The notes: a model not told the origin generated them from the sequence alone. Shown: positions 1 through 9,798, numbered from the stretch's first letter. The stretch: DNA of 64,000 nucleotides from CAVUOA01 sp963742955 (GCA_963742955.1 CAVUOA010000008.1:1116001-1180000), one strand, 5' to 3'. A program made the numbers and translations.

Positions 1-856
1 GTTTCATACCAAGCTCGCTTTCGGCTTTAAGCAGAATGAAGCTTGAGTTCATCGGTCTTGGCGCGGGCTGGTTGAGCTCCGCCGTTTTTATAGGAATAAT
101 CAATCCCCTGTCAAATTCAAAAATATCGGCAAGCTTAAGCGCAAACTCGTAACGGTTGATGTATTCGCTCCCGCATACATTGTAAATTCCAGCGCGTTCC
201 CGCTCAACTATTCTAAGCAGAGCCAGTCCCAAATCATCAACCATTGTAGGCATGCCGTACTGGTCATTAACTATATTAACAGGCTCATTGTTTTTAAGCT
301 TATCAACAAGCCAAAGCGCAAAGTTCTTTTTAACATTTGTCCCCGTGCCGTAAATTATCATTGTTCTGATAATAGTATGATTCACCCCGCTTGCTGTCAG
401 TGCGTTCTCGCTTGCAAGCTTGGCTTTGCCGTAGAAGCTCAGCGGGTTGGGAGTTGCATTCTCGTCATACCCTCCGTGAATACCATCAAAAATATAATCG
501 GTAGAAATATGAATAATTTTAGATGAATTGAATCTCGAGGCAATAATTAAATGTTTAACTGCGTCAACGTTCACGCGCCAGCTAAGCTCTCTTTCGGTCT
601 CACACCCGTCAACGTTTGTGAATGCAGCTGCGTTAATTATAAGGTCAGGCATATATTCTTTAACTGCTTTTTTAACGCTCTCTTTATTTGTAATATCCAG
701 CGGTAAATAGCTGTATTTACGGGGTTCTTCAGCTTTTTCAGCAAGGTCGGAAAGCAGCAGTTCGTGGTCGGTTTCACGAGCAAATACCTCAGCAGTTTTC
801 TGTCCCAGAAGTCCGTTGGCACCGGTTAATAATATTTTCAACTTTTCATTTTTCAT
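1..856 (-). CDS. rfbD: dTDP-4-dehydrorhamnose reductase (RmlD), 3' end outside window
   Basis: This enzyme reduces dTDP-4-keto-L-rhamnose to dTDP-L-rhamnose in the cytoplasm, supplying rhamnose for surface glycans. Reading the minus strand from an ATG at 856 gives 285 open codons. Visible are the N-terminal nucleotide-binding loop LLTGANGLLGQ, the short-chain dehydrogenase signature ISTDYIFDG, and the catalytic YGKAK (YxxxK) followed by SENA. The family is usually 280-300 residues, so only the extreme C-terminus should be missing. The start overlaps the stop of the upstream kinase gene in an ATGA, so the two are probably translationally coupled. The product name is a family-level call; a related sugar-nucleotide reductase is possible. 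Confidence 0.88.
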   Translation of the reverse strand, partial: MKNEKLKILLTGANGLLGQKTAEVFARETDHELLLSDLAEKAEEPRKYSYLPLDITNKESVKKAVKEYMPDLIINAAAFTNVDGCETERELSWRVNVDAVKHLIIASRFNSSKIIHISTDYIFDGIHGGYDENATPNPLSFYGKAKLASENALTASGVNHTIIRTMIIYGTGTNVKKNFALWLVDKLKNNEPVNIVNDQYGMPTMVDDLGLALLRIVERERAGIYNVCGSEYINRYEFALKLADIFEFDRGLIIPIKTAELNQPAPRPMNSSFILLKAESELGMK

Positions 857-1821
857 TTTAATTTATGAAGCTCCTCAACTCCTCTTAACGTGCTTTTTAA
901 GCTTGACATACGGTTTGCAAATTTTAATCCCGCTGAATAATCCTGCAATTTGTTAGTAATGTTCTTGTAAAAGAAACTTGCCGAAAATACATCACCACAG
1001 CCGGTTGAATCAGCAAAGTTATGCGACTCTATTGCGGGCAAATCGGTTTTATCAATTTCCGAATATGTCTCTCCCATTGATTTTTTTTCGACTTTGCGGA
1101 ATAAGCTTACTCCGCGCTTACCTCTTGTAATTACAAGCGCTTTGCCCCGCCTGGGGTCCCCTGTTTTGAGAACTGTCTCCGCAAATTCATATTCGCTTAA
1201 TTTTTTACCCGGCATAGCGTTCATTTCAGATTCGTTCATCTGTAAAGTATCGGATTGTGCGCACCATTTTTCCCAATCAGCCACTGCGGATTGTGTCCGG
1301 TTGCCTTCCGCATCTGTTTGCATTACAATGTTGTGCAGGTCAGTGTGAATATACCCCTTGAAATTTTCTCTAACACCCCTAAGAGTATCAAGCGTAACGT
1401 CAACTCCTGAGACCATATTAATCAGAAGTCCGTCAAGTTTTGTTAATACAGGCTCTATCTGTGCATATTCAATCGGAAGAGTCGGCTCGGTTGAGCTTTC
1501 TTCACGGTCATAAGTTTTAGGTTTACCTGTTTCAGGACACTCGAACTCAACATCCATACCTTTATAAAACAGCTTAACGACACGTGTCTTGTGTTCGGCC
1601 TTATTTATATATTCAGTTTTTATGTTCGGAAATCCCTTAAGGAATGAAACTATATTATCATATTCATCAGAACCGAGATTCATAATAGGATACACTTCAT
1701 CCTTATCGGCAATCACAGCAAGTGATACGACCGAATACAGCACACCGCCCAGGCTTTTGGATGTTTTGCCCCCGCGGTGGATAAAATCTATACAAGGTTC
1801 TCCTATTACTCCGAATTTCAT
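853..1821 (-). CDS. PfkB-family carbohydrate kinase
   Basis: A 322-residue ribokinase/PfkB-fold kinase that should phosphorylate a sugar or nucleoside with ATP. The N-terminus (MKFGVIGEPCIDFIHRGG) and the GG of SLGGVLYS near residues 29-30 match the substrate-binding part of the fold. DSTGCGD at about residues 271-277 is the PfkB signature 2, with its last Asp as the likely catalytic base and a Cys in place of the usual Ala. It lies between an aldo/keto reductase gene (stop and start adjoin) and rmlD (4-bp overlap), suggesting a sugar-related operon. The substrate cannot be told from sequence. Confidence 0.85.
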   Translation of the reverse strand: MKFGVIGEPCIDFIHRGGKTSKSLGGVLYSVVSLAVIADKDEVYPIMNLGSDEYDNIVSFLKGFPNIKTEYINKAEHKTRVVKLFYKGMDVEFECPETGKPKTYDREESSTEPTLPIEYAQIEPVLTKLDGLLINMVSGVDVTLDTLRGVRENFKGYIHTDLHNIVMQTDAEGNRTQSAVADWEKWCAQSDTLQMNESEMNAMPGKKLSEYEFAETVLKTGDPRRGKALVITRGKRGVSLFRKVEKKSMGETYSEIDKTDLPAIESHNFADSTGCGDVFSASFFYKNITNKLQDYSAGLKFANRMSSLKSTLRGVEELHKLK

Positions 1822-2783
1822 TTAACTGTAGAAAATTTCCTTAACCTTATTTTCAAGCTCATCTGTAAATTCAATATCAACCGCTTTGCAGTTTTCCGTT
1901 ACCTGCAGTTTGCGTGATGCGCCGATAATTGCTGATGTAACATTAGAGGTTCTTAAACACCAGGCAAGAGAGAACTGCGCAAGAGTTACACCCATTTCAT
2001 CTGTAACGGCTTTAAGCTTATCAACTTTGTTAACTACATCAATCTCGATTCTGTCTTTTAAGAACCAGTTCATTTTTTTATCTGCTGCGCGTGAGTTCTT
2101 CGGAATCTTTCCGCCGGAATATTTACCAGTCAGTACACCCTGCGCAAGATGGTGACCACACAACCTGGCCTAAATCCGTATTTTTCCGATACAGCTATTA
2201 CCCCGTTAGTTTCAATCTGCGGACGGATGATGTTATACTGCGGCTGATTGCTTACGGGCTTGTGAAGATTATATTTTTCACAAACCTGAACGGCATCTTC
2301 AATATTTTCTGCACTCCATTCGCTTACCCCCCAGTACAAAATTTTTCCCTGCTGAATAAGGTCATTGTATGCGCGGCAGGTTTCTTCAAGAGGTGTATAC
2401 TGATCAAACCTGTGGCACTGCATTAAATCGATATAATCGGTTTTCAATCGCTTAAGCGAATGGTGAACCGATTCAAATATATGTTTGCGTGAAAGTCCCT
2501 GGTCATTCGGCAGATTTGACATCGGGAAGTAGCACTTGGTTCCGATAAAAACATCATCACGCCTCACTTTGAGCTGTGTGAATAAAATTTTACCGAGTGA
2601 TTTTTCAGCTTCGCCTTTGTTGTAAACATCGGCTGAATCAAAAAAATTGACTCCGCATTTAAGGGCGGTTGAAACGCAATCCAGAGCGGTTTTGCTTTCA
2701 ATTCCGTGCCCGTAAGTTAGCCAGCTTCCGAGCGAGATTTCTGAAAGCCTGACTCCGTATTTGCCTAATTGTCTGTATTTCAT
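1822..2783 (-). CDS. Aldo/keto reductase, reading frame broken twice
   Basis: An NADPH-dependent aldo/keto reductase of the voltage-gated K-channel beta-subunit-like group. The first frame (from ATG 2783) carries the catalytic Asp and Tyr in FDSADVYNKGEAE, the Lys in IGTKCYF and the His in MQCHRFD. It stops after about 215 codons. The C-terminal frame resumes with LAQGVLTGKYSGGK and ends in ASRKLQVTENC. Between about 2155 and 2180 a third frame would give the expected GQVVWSP, so two single-base insertions within 30 bp explain the break; removing both gives 319 residues, a normal length. This could be a sequence error or a young pseudogene. Confidence 0.82.
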
Positions 2784-3079
2784 ATGTTTATAATGACTAT
2801 AAGTTTGTCATGCTGAACTTTGTTTCAGCATCTTTTCAACCCGTCCTTCGGCTCCATGCCTGCACCGAGGTTTCGGCTGGCAGGCGCTCAGGCTGTCTTT
2901 ATTACTACCCGTGGTTTCGTTCAGGACCGGCAGAATTACAAATATACTGATTTTGAAAGTGTGATTTAAGGGAAATGAAACCCCACACAACCTCTCTGCA
3001 GGGCAGGAGTCCTAACAGGTTTCACAACTCCGGGTTTTCTCCCTTATAATAACAAATTATTATTTGTAAATTTGAAGAT
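2784..3079. other. Gene-free stretch with degenerate hairpin repeats
   Basis: I see no credible coding region here. The left part holds a copy of the TGTCATGCTGAACTT-TGTTTC repeat (2806-2833, itself able to fold as TGCTGAA/TTCAGCA) that recurs as an inverted pair at 59658-59719. The middle is a mosaic of GC-rich repeat fragments. The short ORF at 2808-2990 runs through this repeat material and looks spurious. At the right end the sequence becomes AT-rich, with TAAATTTG at 3067-3074 just before the regulator gene at 3080. That resembles a TAnnTTTG element, but it would imply an almost leaderless transcript and I see no matching -33 element. Confidence 0.5.
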
Positions 3080-3802
3080 ATGGAAATATCCGAACTTAAA
3101 AACGTATTTATATTCTCGGAGCTTTCTGTTGATGAGCTTGAGCAAATCAAAAGGTTCTCGCGTATTAAAGCCTATGGCAAAGGAGATATGATATTTTTTG
3201 ATACCGAGCCGTACCTGGGCTTTTGCATTGTTTTGGAGGGCATGGTAAAGATTTACAAAATCTCAAATGACGGTCGCGAACATATAATCCACCTTGTTGA
3301 TAAATACAACACCTGCGCAGAGGTTCCCCTGTTTGAAAACTCGGGCGCAGTGCTCGAAAAAGATTTTCGTTATCCCGCAAATGCAATGGCTATGGCTGAT
3401 AATACGGAGGCAATGATAGTCCCGGCACGTCCTTTTATAGAACTTATAAACAGCAGTCCGTCTCTAGCTATGAGGATGATCTCCGGCTTTGCCAAGCGCC
3501 TCCGCACTTTAAATCATCACATAGAATCTATTACACTCAAGGATGTATCAAAGCGGGTTGCTGAGTTTATACTAAATGAATACAATTTAAAACAAAAATC
3601 CGTACGTAAAGAAAGAACACCATTACCGCCTGAAAGCATCAGGCTAAAAATCAGCAAGTACGACCTGGCATCATACCTCGGCACTATTATAGAAACACTC
3701 TCACGCACATTTAAAAAACTGCATGACGAAAATATTATTGAAGTCAACGGCAAAATCATCACCATAAAAGACTTCAAGCGCCTTAAAGAAACAGCTTCGT
3801 AA
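3080..3802 (+). CDS. Crp/Fnr-family transcriptional regulator, probably of NO response
   Basis: A 240-residue regulator with an N-terminal cyclic-nucleotide-binding-like beta-roll (about residues 5-120), a long dimerisation helix (about 125-160), and a C-terminal winged helix-turn-helix. The recognition region is ISKYDLASYLGTIIETLSRT, a typical Crp/Fnr HTH. There is no N-terminal Cys cluster for a 4Fe-4S centre, so it resembles Dnr/NnrR-type or haem-based sensors more than true Fnr. It is followed after 159 bp by ric and norZ, and a palindromic Fnr-type box lies in that gap, so NO or redox control of those genes is the obvious inference. The ligand is unknown. Confidence 0.85.
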   Translation: MEISELKNVFIFSELSVDELEQIKRFSRIKAYGKGDMIFFDTEPYLGFCIVLEGMVKIYKISNDGREHIIHLVDKYNTCAEVPLFENSGAVLEKDFRYPANAMAMADNTEAMIVPARPFIELINSSPSLAMRMISGFAKRLRTLNHHIESITLKDVSKRVAEFILNEYNLKQKSVRKERTPLPPESIRLKISKYDLASYLGTIIETLSRTFKKLHDENIIEVNGKIITIKDFKRLKETAS

Positions 3803-3872
3803 AAAAAATCCTTCCCCAAAATGCGGCTTTAACGCATTATTAAACAATTACTTGGACCTTAATCTGAGGTTT

Positions 3873-3886
3873 TTGACTTAAGTCAA
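3873..3886. promoter_or_regulatory. Fnr/Dnr-type operator TTGAC-TTAA-GTCAA
   Basis: A perfect 14-bp palindrome, TTGACTTAAGTCAA, differing from the classic Fnr site TTGAT-N4-ATCAA by one base in each arm. It lies between the Crp/Fnr-type regulator gene and ric. Its centre (3879.5) is about 41.5-43 bp upstream of the start point expected from the -7 element at 3909-3916, the usual position for a class II activator. Confidence 0.75.
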
Positions 3887-3908
3887 GGGCTTTCGAAACA
3901 ACATTTTT

Positions 3909-3916
3909 TATTTTTG
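3909..3916 (+). promoter_or_regulatory. TAnnTTTG -7 promoter element of ric-norZ
   Basis: TATTTTTG matches the Bacteroidota -7 consensus TAnnTTTG exactly. It lies about 45 bp upstream of the ric start and in register with the upstream palindrome. No good -33 element is visible, which fits a promoter that depends on an activator. Confidence 0.55.
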
Positions 3917-3961
3917 TAATAGCAGAATAATTTAAAACTTAATGAAAAGGAAAAATAAAAA

Positions 3962-4696
3962 ATGCTGATACAAAAAGAATCTAAAATCGGTGAAATAGTA
4001 ACTTCGAACTTCCATGCAGCGCAGGTCTTCGAAAAATACGGGCTTGACTTCTGCTGCGGCGGAAAGAAAACAATCGAAGAAGCATGTCAGAATAAGGGTA
4101 TCAGTCCAGATGAGTTAATTAATACCCTTTCCAAAATCGATGAAAAAGGAAACAGGGATATGGCTGACTTCAATTCATGGAAACCGGACTTTTTAATTGA
4201 TTACATTGTTAACAATCACCACGGGTATGTGAACAGGTCATTACCCGTAATTAAAGAACATGCCGATAAGGTTGCATCAAAACACAATGAAAATCACCCT
4301 GAGGTTGAAACAATTGCGCGCTTATTCTCCGAAATAAAAAACGAGCTTGAAACTCACATGCAAAAAGAAGAACGCATGCTTTTCCCGTACATCAAACATT
4401 TGATTGAAATTGAGAGCTTCCGTAGAGAGGCTTCTTATCCTCCGTTCGGTACAATACAAAACCCAATCAGAATGATGGAAGCAGAACACGATGCAGCAGG
4501 AAACATTATGGCTGAGATAAAAAAGCTCAGCTCATCTTATACACCGCCTGATGATGCATGCACAACATACAGGGTTTTATATGGTGAACTTAAGGAGTTT
4601 GAGGATGACCTGCATGTACACATACATCTTGAGAACAATATTCTGTTCCCAAAAGCAATTGAGCTGGAAAAGAAATTATCATTGAATAATCATTAA
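3962..4696 (+). CDS. ric: Di-iron iron-sulfur cluster repair protein (Ric/ScdA/YtfE)
   Basis: A 244-residue cytoplasmic protein that repairs Fe-S clusters damaged by NO or peroxide. The N-terminal ScdA domain has GLDFCCGGKKTIEEAC (about residues 22-37) with the conserved Cys pair. The remainder is a hemerythrin-like four-helix domain whose iron ligands are visible in NHHGYVN, ENHPEVE, HMQKEERMLFP, EAEHDAAG and HVHIHLENNILFP. Length and order match full-size ScdA. It is the first gene after the Fnr-type box and lies 43 bp before the NO reductase gene, so the two probably form one NO-defence transcript. Confidence 0.93.
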   Translation: MLIQKESKIGEIVTSNFHAAQVFEKYGLDFCCGGKKTIEEACQNKGISPDELINTLSKIDEKGNRDMADFNSWKPDFLIDYIVNNHHGYVNRSLPVIKEHADKVASKHNENHPEVETIARLFSEIKNELETHMQKEERMLFPYIKHLIEIESFRREASYPPFGTIQNPIRMMEAEHDAAGNIMAEIKKLSSSYTPPDDACTTYRVLYGELKEFEDDLHVHIHLENNILFPKAIELEKKLSLNNH

Positions 4697-4739
4697 AATT
4701 TGTTTAAAAATATTTAACATCAATACTTGGGAAATAATT

Positions 4740-6999
4740 ATGAATACAAAAAAATTATGGTTTGGTTTTACCGCCGTCATTGTTATATGTTTTTCAGTCC
4801 TGGGTTATTACGGGCATGAGATATATAATGAAAAACCTCCGATTCCGGAAAAAGTCATCTCTGAAAACGGCGCCGTTCTTTTCACGGCACAGGATATTCG
4901 TGACGGTCAAAATGTGTGGCAGTCAATGGGCGGACAGGAAGTCGGCACAATATGGGGGCACGGCGCGTATGTTGCTCCTGACTGGTCGGCAGACTGGCTG
5001 CATAAAGAGTCCGTTTACCTGCTTGAAAAATGGGCCGAACGGGATTTCAACTTATCTTACAGCAGCCTTGATGCAGAAAAACAGGCTGTCCTGACCGTAA
5101 GGCTTCAGAAAACGCTTCGCACAAATACTTATGACCCCAATTCTGGGACTATTACAGTTTCAAACGATGTAGCCGAAGCAATTAAAGTCAACAGTGCTCA
5201 CTATAAAGGACTTTTCATGAATGACCCTGCCCTTGATAAAGAACGACTGGCTTACGCTATTCCGGCGAATTCAATTAAAGACACTGCCAGGATGCAAGAG
5301 ATGAATGCATTTTTCTTCTGGGCGGCATGGGCATGCATGACCAACAGACCCGGTTCTGCAATTACATATACAAATAACTGGCCGCCTGATAAAACTGTAG
5401 GCAATACTCCCTCGGAGGCTATTGTTCTTTGGACGGGTTTCAGCGTTATTATGCTTCTTGTTGCCATAGGCTTGCTGGTTTACTATTACGCGAGAAATAG
5501 AGCGGATGAGCTTGATAAATCACTGCTTCCTAAAAACGACCCCTTAGCCGGTCTGAACCCCACACCATCCATGAAAGCTACATTAAAGTATTTCTGGGTA
5601 GTAACCGCTCTTATCATAGTTCAGGTTATATTTGGCGTCATTACTGCGCATTATGGTGTTGAAGGCAATGGCTTTTACGGATTAAAGCTTGATACACTGC
5701 TTCCATATTCCGTTTCGCGAACGTGGCATGTGCAGTTAGCAATTTTCTGGATTGCAACAGCATGGCTGGCAACAGGTTTGTATATCGCACCTGCAGTATC
5801 GGGCTTTGAACCTAAGTTTCAGCGGCTTGGGGTAAATTTTCTGTTTATTGCTTTACTGATTATTGTTGTCGGCTCACTAATAGGCGAATGGATGGGAATT
5901 ATGCAGAAGCTCGGATTAGCGCAGAATTTCTGGTTCGGACACCAGGGTTATGAATATGTTGACCTTGGAAGGTTCTGGCAGTTGTTCCTGTTTGTTGGTT
6001 TAATAATATGGCTGATTCTGATGTTCCGCGCATTACTGCCGGCGCTCAAAAAACCCTCCGAAAGCAGGCAGTTGTTAACGTTGTTTATTATTTCATCAAT
6101 AGCTATTGCAGCATTTTACGGCGCAGGATTAATGTGGGGACAGCAAACACATTTATCTGTTGCGGAATACTGGAGATGGTGGGTAGTTCATCTTTGGGTA
6201 GAAGGATTCTTTGAAGTATTTGCAACTGTTATAGCAGCTTTTCTTTTTGTAAGAATGGGGTTGCTGAATATTAAATTTGCAACTTTTGCCGTGTTGTTTT
6301 CTACAATTGTTTACCTGAGCGGCGGAATTATCGGAACGTTCCACCATTTGTATTTTGCCGGCACGCCAACAGCAGTCATAGCGCTTGGCGCAACGTTCAG
6401 CGCGCTTGAAGTTGTGCCTCTTGGTGTTGATGGGATTTGAAGTCTATCACAATTTAAGAATCAGCAGGGCAACCGAGTGGGTTAAATCATACAAATGGCC
6501 GATTTATTTTCTGATTTCTGTCAGCTTCTGGAATTTACTTGGAGCCGGCATATTCGGATTCCTTATTAATCCGCCGATTGCGCTCTATTACATGCAGGGA
6601 TTGAATACAACGCCGGTTCACGGGCATACGGCTTTATTCGGTGTATATGGAATGCTCGGCATCGGGCTGATGCTGTTCGTTCTGAAAGGTCTTACAAGTA
6701 AACACGTCTGGAAAGACAGGTATATCAGTATCGCCTTCTGGTCATTCAACATTGGTATATTTCTCATGGCGGTAATCAGCCTTCTTCCTGTCGGAATACT
6801 TCAAACCATTGCCAGCATTAAGTACGGAATGTGGTATGCGCGTTCAGCTGAATTTATGCAGCAGCCAATGTTACAAACATTCCGCTGGTTAAGAACGATT
6901 GGTGACACAATATTTGCTATAGGGACAATTGCTCTGGCGGTATTTGTTGTTGGATTGAAAACAGGATGGTCAGTTAAGAAAAACGAAGAAGTAAATTAA
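4740..6999 (+). CDS. norZ: Quinol-dependent nitric oxide reductase (qNOR), one frameshift
   Basis: This integral membrane haem-copper-oxidase relative reduces 2 NO to N2O with electrons from quinol. The N-terminal extension, fused NorC-like and not haem c-binding, starts with one membrane helix followed by GQNVWQSMGGQEVGTIWGHG. The NorB part follows with many membrane helices and metal-ligand His in SRTWHVQLAIFW and FHHLYFAG. The first frame ends at 6440; the protein continues at VLMGFEVYHNLRISR in the next frame. One extra T at about 6421 (CCTCTTGG for CCTCTGG) explains the shift, and the repaired product is 752 residues, normal for qNOR. It should act in detoxification or denitrification with ric. 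Confidence 0.92.
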
Positions 7000-7009
7000 T
7001 AACAATAAT

Positions 7010-7040
7010 GGGCGGACAACCCAATCCGCCCGTTATTTAA
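7010..7040 (+). terminator. Terminator after norZ
   Basis: GGGCGGA (7010-7016) pairs with TCCGCCC (7025-7031) over an 8-nt loop and is followed by a T-rich tail GTTATTTAAT. It lies 11 bp after the norZ stop. Confidence 0.7.
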
Positions 7041-7149
7041 TATTTCTTCTGCTATATCTACCCCATTTTTCAATATCTTATCCTTTTCTCCATTTTTCTA
7101 ATCCTTCTTTTTTCATATTTTATGTAATACAACAAAACCAAAAATTACC

Positions 7150-8667
7150 ATGAAAAACTTCAAAGAAAGCATATTAAAATTAGTTACGGAAACTTCAACG
7201 AATCTTCCGCCCGATGTAAGAGATGCGATTAATAAAGCCAGAGGACTCGAAACTGCGGGCTCGCAATCTGCTTATGCGCTCGAAACAATTGCAATCAACA
7301 TCGATATGGCGTGCAATGATGCTGCCCCGATTTGCCAGGATACCGGCACGCCAACATTTGAAATTAAAACTCCCGTTGGAGCAAACCAGATAACAATGCG
7401 CAGTGATATTGAATGGGCAATCGCCGAAGCAACCAAACAGGGCAAGTTAAGGCCGAATTCTGTTGATTCCATCACTGGTAAAAACACGGGAAACAACATC
7501 GGCGCGGGAATGCCCGTTGTGCATTTTGAGCAGTGGGAAAAAGATGATATCGAAGTGCGACTGCTGTTAAAAGGCGGCGGATGCGAAAACAAAAATATCC
7601 AGTACTCCGTCCCCTGCCAGCTTGAAGGCTTGGGCAGAGCAGACAGAACGCTGGAAGGCGTACGCAAATGCATAATGCATGCAGTTTACCAGGCTCAGGG
7701 TCAGGGATGCAGCACGGGCGCAATAGGTGTTGCAATCGGCGGTGACCGCGCTTCGGGTTACGCACTTGCAAAAAAACAATTGTTCCGCACATTGGATGAT
7801 GTTAATCCAAACCCCGAGCTGAGAAAACTTGAAGAATATATTATGAAGCATGCTAACCATCTGGGTATCGGCACAATGGGCTTCGGCGGTGAAGTTACAC
7901 TTATCGGCTGCAAAATCGGAACGTATAACCGTTTGCCGGCAAGCTTTTTTGTAAGTGTGGCATATGACTGCTGGGCATTCAGACGGCTTGGTGTTATTAT
8001 CGATGCCGGAACAGGTGACATAAAAGACTGGCTGTATAAGGATAAAGAAATCGAGCGTATGGCAGAAAAAGAGCGTGTACCCTTGAGCGGAAAAGAAATC
8101 CGCTTAACTACCCCCATATCAGAAGAAGATATACGTAAACTTAAGGTCGGTGATGTAGTTCTTCTCAACGGTGATATGCACACAGGCAGAGATGCCTTAC
8201 ATCATTACCTGCTGACACATGATTCACCCGTCAACTTAAGCGGCGCAGTGATTTACCACTGCGGTCCCGTAGCATTAAAACAAAATGACAAATGGTTTTT
8301 AAATGCAGCTGGTCCCACAACAAGTATCCGCGAAGAGCCATTTCAGGCGGATATAATAAAGAAGTTCGGTATCCGTGCAGTCATCGGCAAAGGCGGAATG
8401 GGAGCTAAAACGCTTGCCGCATTAAAAGATAACGGCGCCGTGTATTTGAATGCAATCGGGGGTGCAGCGCAGTATTATACAAAATGTATTGAAGAAGTAA
8501 CGGGCGTTGATTTCCTTGAGTTCGGAATTCCCGAAGCAATGTGGCACATACGGGTGAAGGATTTCCCCGCAATTGTTACAATGGATTCACACGGCGGAAG
8601 CCTGCATGCAGAAGTTGATAACACTTCAAAAGAAAAATTAGCAAAGCACGCAGAGCCGGTATTTTAA
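7150..8667 (+). CDS. fumA: Class I fumarate hydratase, fused alpha-beta type
   Basis: Oxygen-sensitive 4Fe-4S fumarase interconverting fumarate and malate in the TCA cycle. The 505-residue protein joins the alpha domain (about 1-285) and the beta domain (about 300-500) in one chain. Cluster-binding Cys are visible in ICQDTGTP, LKGGGCENKN and GQGCSTGAIG, and the beta domain carries LLNGDMHTGRDALHH and GKGGMGAKT. It is monocistronic or leads a short run with the next gene 66 bp away (to the start preferred there). A tartrate dehydratase or mesaconase activity is possible within the family, but fumarase is the best call. Confidence 0.93.
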   Translation: MKNFKESILKLVTETSTNLPPDVRDAINKARGLETAGSQSAYALETIAINIDMACNDAAPICQDTGTPTFEIKTPVGANQITMRSDIEWAIAEATKQGKLRPNSVDSITGKNTGNNIGAGMPVVHFEQWEKDDIEVRLLLKGGGCENKNIQYSVPCQLEGLGRADRTLEGVRKCIMHAVYQAQGQGCSTGAIGVAIGGDRASGYALAKKQLFRTLDDVNPNPELRKLEEYIMKHANHLGIGTMGFGGEVTLIGCKIGTYNRLPASFFVSVAYDCWAFRRLGVIIDAGTGDIKDWLYKDKEIERMAEKERVPLSGKEIRLTTPISEEDIRKLKVGDVVLLNGDMHTGRDALHHYLLTHDSPVNLSGAVIYHCGPVALKQNDKWFLNAAGPTTSIREEPFQADIIKKFGIRAVIGKGGMGAKTLAALKDNGAVYLNAIGGAAQYYTKCIEEVTGVDFLEFGIPEAMWHIRVKDFPAIVTMDSHGGSLHAEVDNTSKEKLAKHAEPVF

Positions 8668-8686
8668 AAACCAATATTGATGAACT

Positions 8687-8719
8687 ATTCGCAGGACGAT
8701 TCTGAGTCGTCCTGCGAAT
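8687..8719. repeat. Palindromic repeat, cgcaggac family
   Basis: ATTCGCAGGACGA and TCGTCCTGCGAAT form a perfect 13-bp inverted repeat around a 7-nt loop. The element resembles the other ATTCGTCGGACGACTT-type palindromes in this window. It accounts for the run-in of the following ORF and argues for the later ATG there. Confidence 0.75.
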
Positions 8720-8733
8720 TTAATGTTTTATTT

Positions 8734-9459
8734 ATGAGCACAGGAAAAGAATTTTTAGAGAAGACAAAAGAAAAATATTTTATTCAAACCGACCAGGAAA
8801 AAGGCTTACCGAGACCGCCGTTTGAAATTGAATATGATAAATCTGCGTTAATCTCTCTGCCAAAACCCGCGGAAATTAAACCAGACGGTAAAAACCTGCG
8901 CGAATGCATTGAAAAACGCAGAAGTTTCAGGGATTTCACGGGTAAAGAATTGAGTCTTGAGGAATTTTCTTACCTGTTGTGGTGCACACAGGGCGTTAAG
9001 GTTATTAAAGAAAAATACATTTTAAAGACCGTTCCCTCTGCAGGAGCAAGACACCCTTTCGAAACGTTTATCCTTGTGAAGCACATATCTGGTTTAAAGC
9101 CCGGTCTTTACAGATTTATCGGAAGTGAACATTCCTTAATTCCGGTAAATTTAGAAGAAACCATTTCAGGGAAAATTAAAGAGGCATGCGGCGGCCAAGA
9201 ATTGCTTGATAACTGCTCGGCGGTTTTTATATGGGCGGCAATATCTTACAGAATGACATGGCGTTATTGGGAACGCGGCTACCGCTACATTTTTATCGAT
9301 GCGGGACATGTTTGCCAGAATCTCTATCTGGCAGGGGAATCAATAGATTGCGGCGTGTGCGCAGTTGACTCGTATGATGACGATGAACTAAATAAGCTGC
9401 TCGGACTTGACGGTGAGAACGATTTTGCCGTTTATATGGGAGTAGTTGGAAAAAAATAA
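8734..9459 (+). CDS. SagB-like nitroreductase-family oxidoreductase
   Basis: A flavin-dependent oxidoreductase of the nitroreductase/SagB-ThcOx family. Motifs include RRSFRDFTGKELSLEEFSYL (FMN phosphate-binding Arg), PSAGARHPFETFILV (typical SagB PSxGaRhp), and IDAGHVCQNLYLAGES near the C-terminus. The open frame extends back to 8677, but the first 57 bp lie in the palindromic repeat, so I take ATG 8734, giving 241 residues. No peptide precursor or cyclodehydratase gene lies beside it, so involvement in azole-peptide synthesis is not supported and the substrate is unknown. Confidence 0.8.
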   Translation: MSTGKEFLEKTKEKYFIQTDQEKGLPRPPFEIEYDKSALISLPKPAEIKPDGKNLRECIEKRRSFRDFTGKELSLEEFSYLLWCTQGVKVIKEKYILKTVPSAGARHPFETFILVKHISGLKPGLYRFIGSEHSLIPVNLEETISGKIKEACGGQELLDNCSAVFIWAAISYRMTWRYWERGYRYIFIDAGHVCQNLYLAGESIDCGVCAVDSYDDDELNKLLGLDGENDFAVYMGVVGKK

Positions 9460-9499
9460 AATTGAACGCACCTCTCCGCAGGACGTTCTCCCAATCCGT

Positions 9500-9727
9500 T
9501 TACTTAGCTGTAATGGTACCGATTATGTTCCCTTCTTTATCCTTTACAGTAACAATTACTTTTCCTTCCGTATCTTTTGATGCAGTAATTTTTGCAAGTG
9601 TTTCAGAGCCGTCTGTCAGCTCAAAATTCTTTACTCTCAATGTATCAAAATTTCCCGTGATACTGCTTTCACAGCCGGTAAAATAAATTGAAACGAAAAT
9701 TATTACTAATGCAATAAATTTTTTCAT
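9500..9727 (-). CDS. Small secreted lipoprotein
   Basis: A 75-residue protein with a lipoprotein signal: MKK, a hydrophobic stretch, then a lipobox ending FTGC at about residue 19. The mature part is short, beta-strand-like and charged (KVIVTVKDKEGNIIGTI). I do not recognise a family. It lies convergent to the SagB-like gene and divergent from the methyltransferase gene. The clear signal peptide and position in an otherwise empty gap support it as real. Confidence 0.65.
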   Translation of the reverse strand: MKKFIALVIIFVSIYFTGCESSITGNFDTLRVKNFELTDGSETLAKITASKDTEGKVIVTVKDKEGNIIGTITAK

Positions 9728-9798
9728 AAATAATTTTGGTTTGTTTCAGCTGATTTATTATACTGCAAAATAAACATAAAATTTTATATTATTATAAG

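Noticed and set aside
2808..2990. 60-codon ORF in the gap before the Crp/Fnr-type gene
   Set aside because: It lies within degenerate repeats and has no family resemblance.
6400..6440. Programmed frameshifting in norZ
   Set aside because: No slippery heptamer or following stem-loop is visible, and the other broken genes point to sequence errors in general.
8677..8733. N-terminal extension of the SagB-like gene
   Set aside because: It is a translation of the palindromic repeat at 8687-8719; the ATG at 8734 is a better start.
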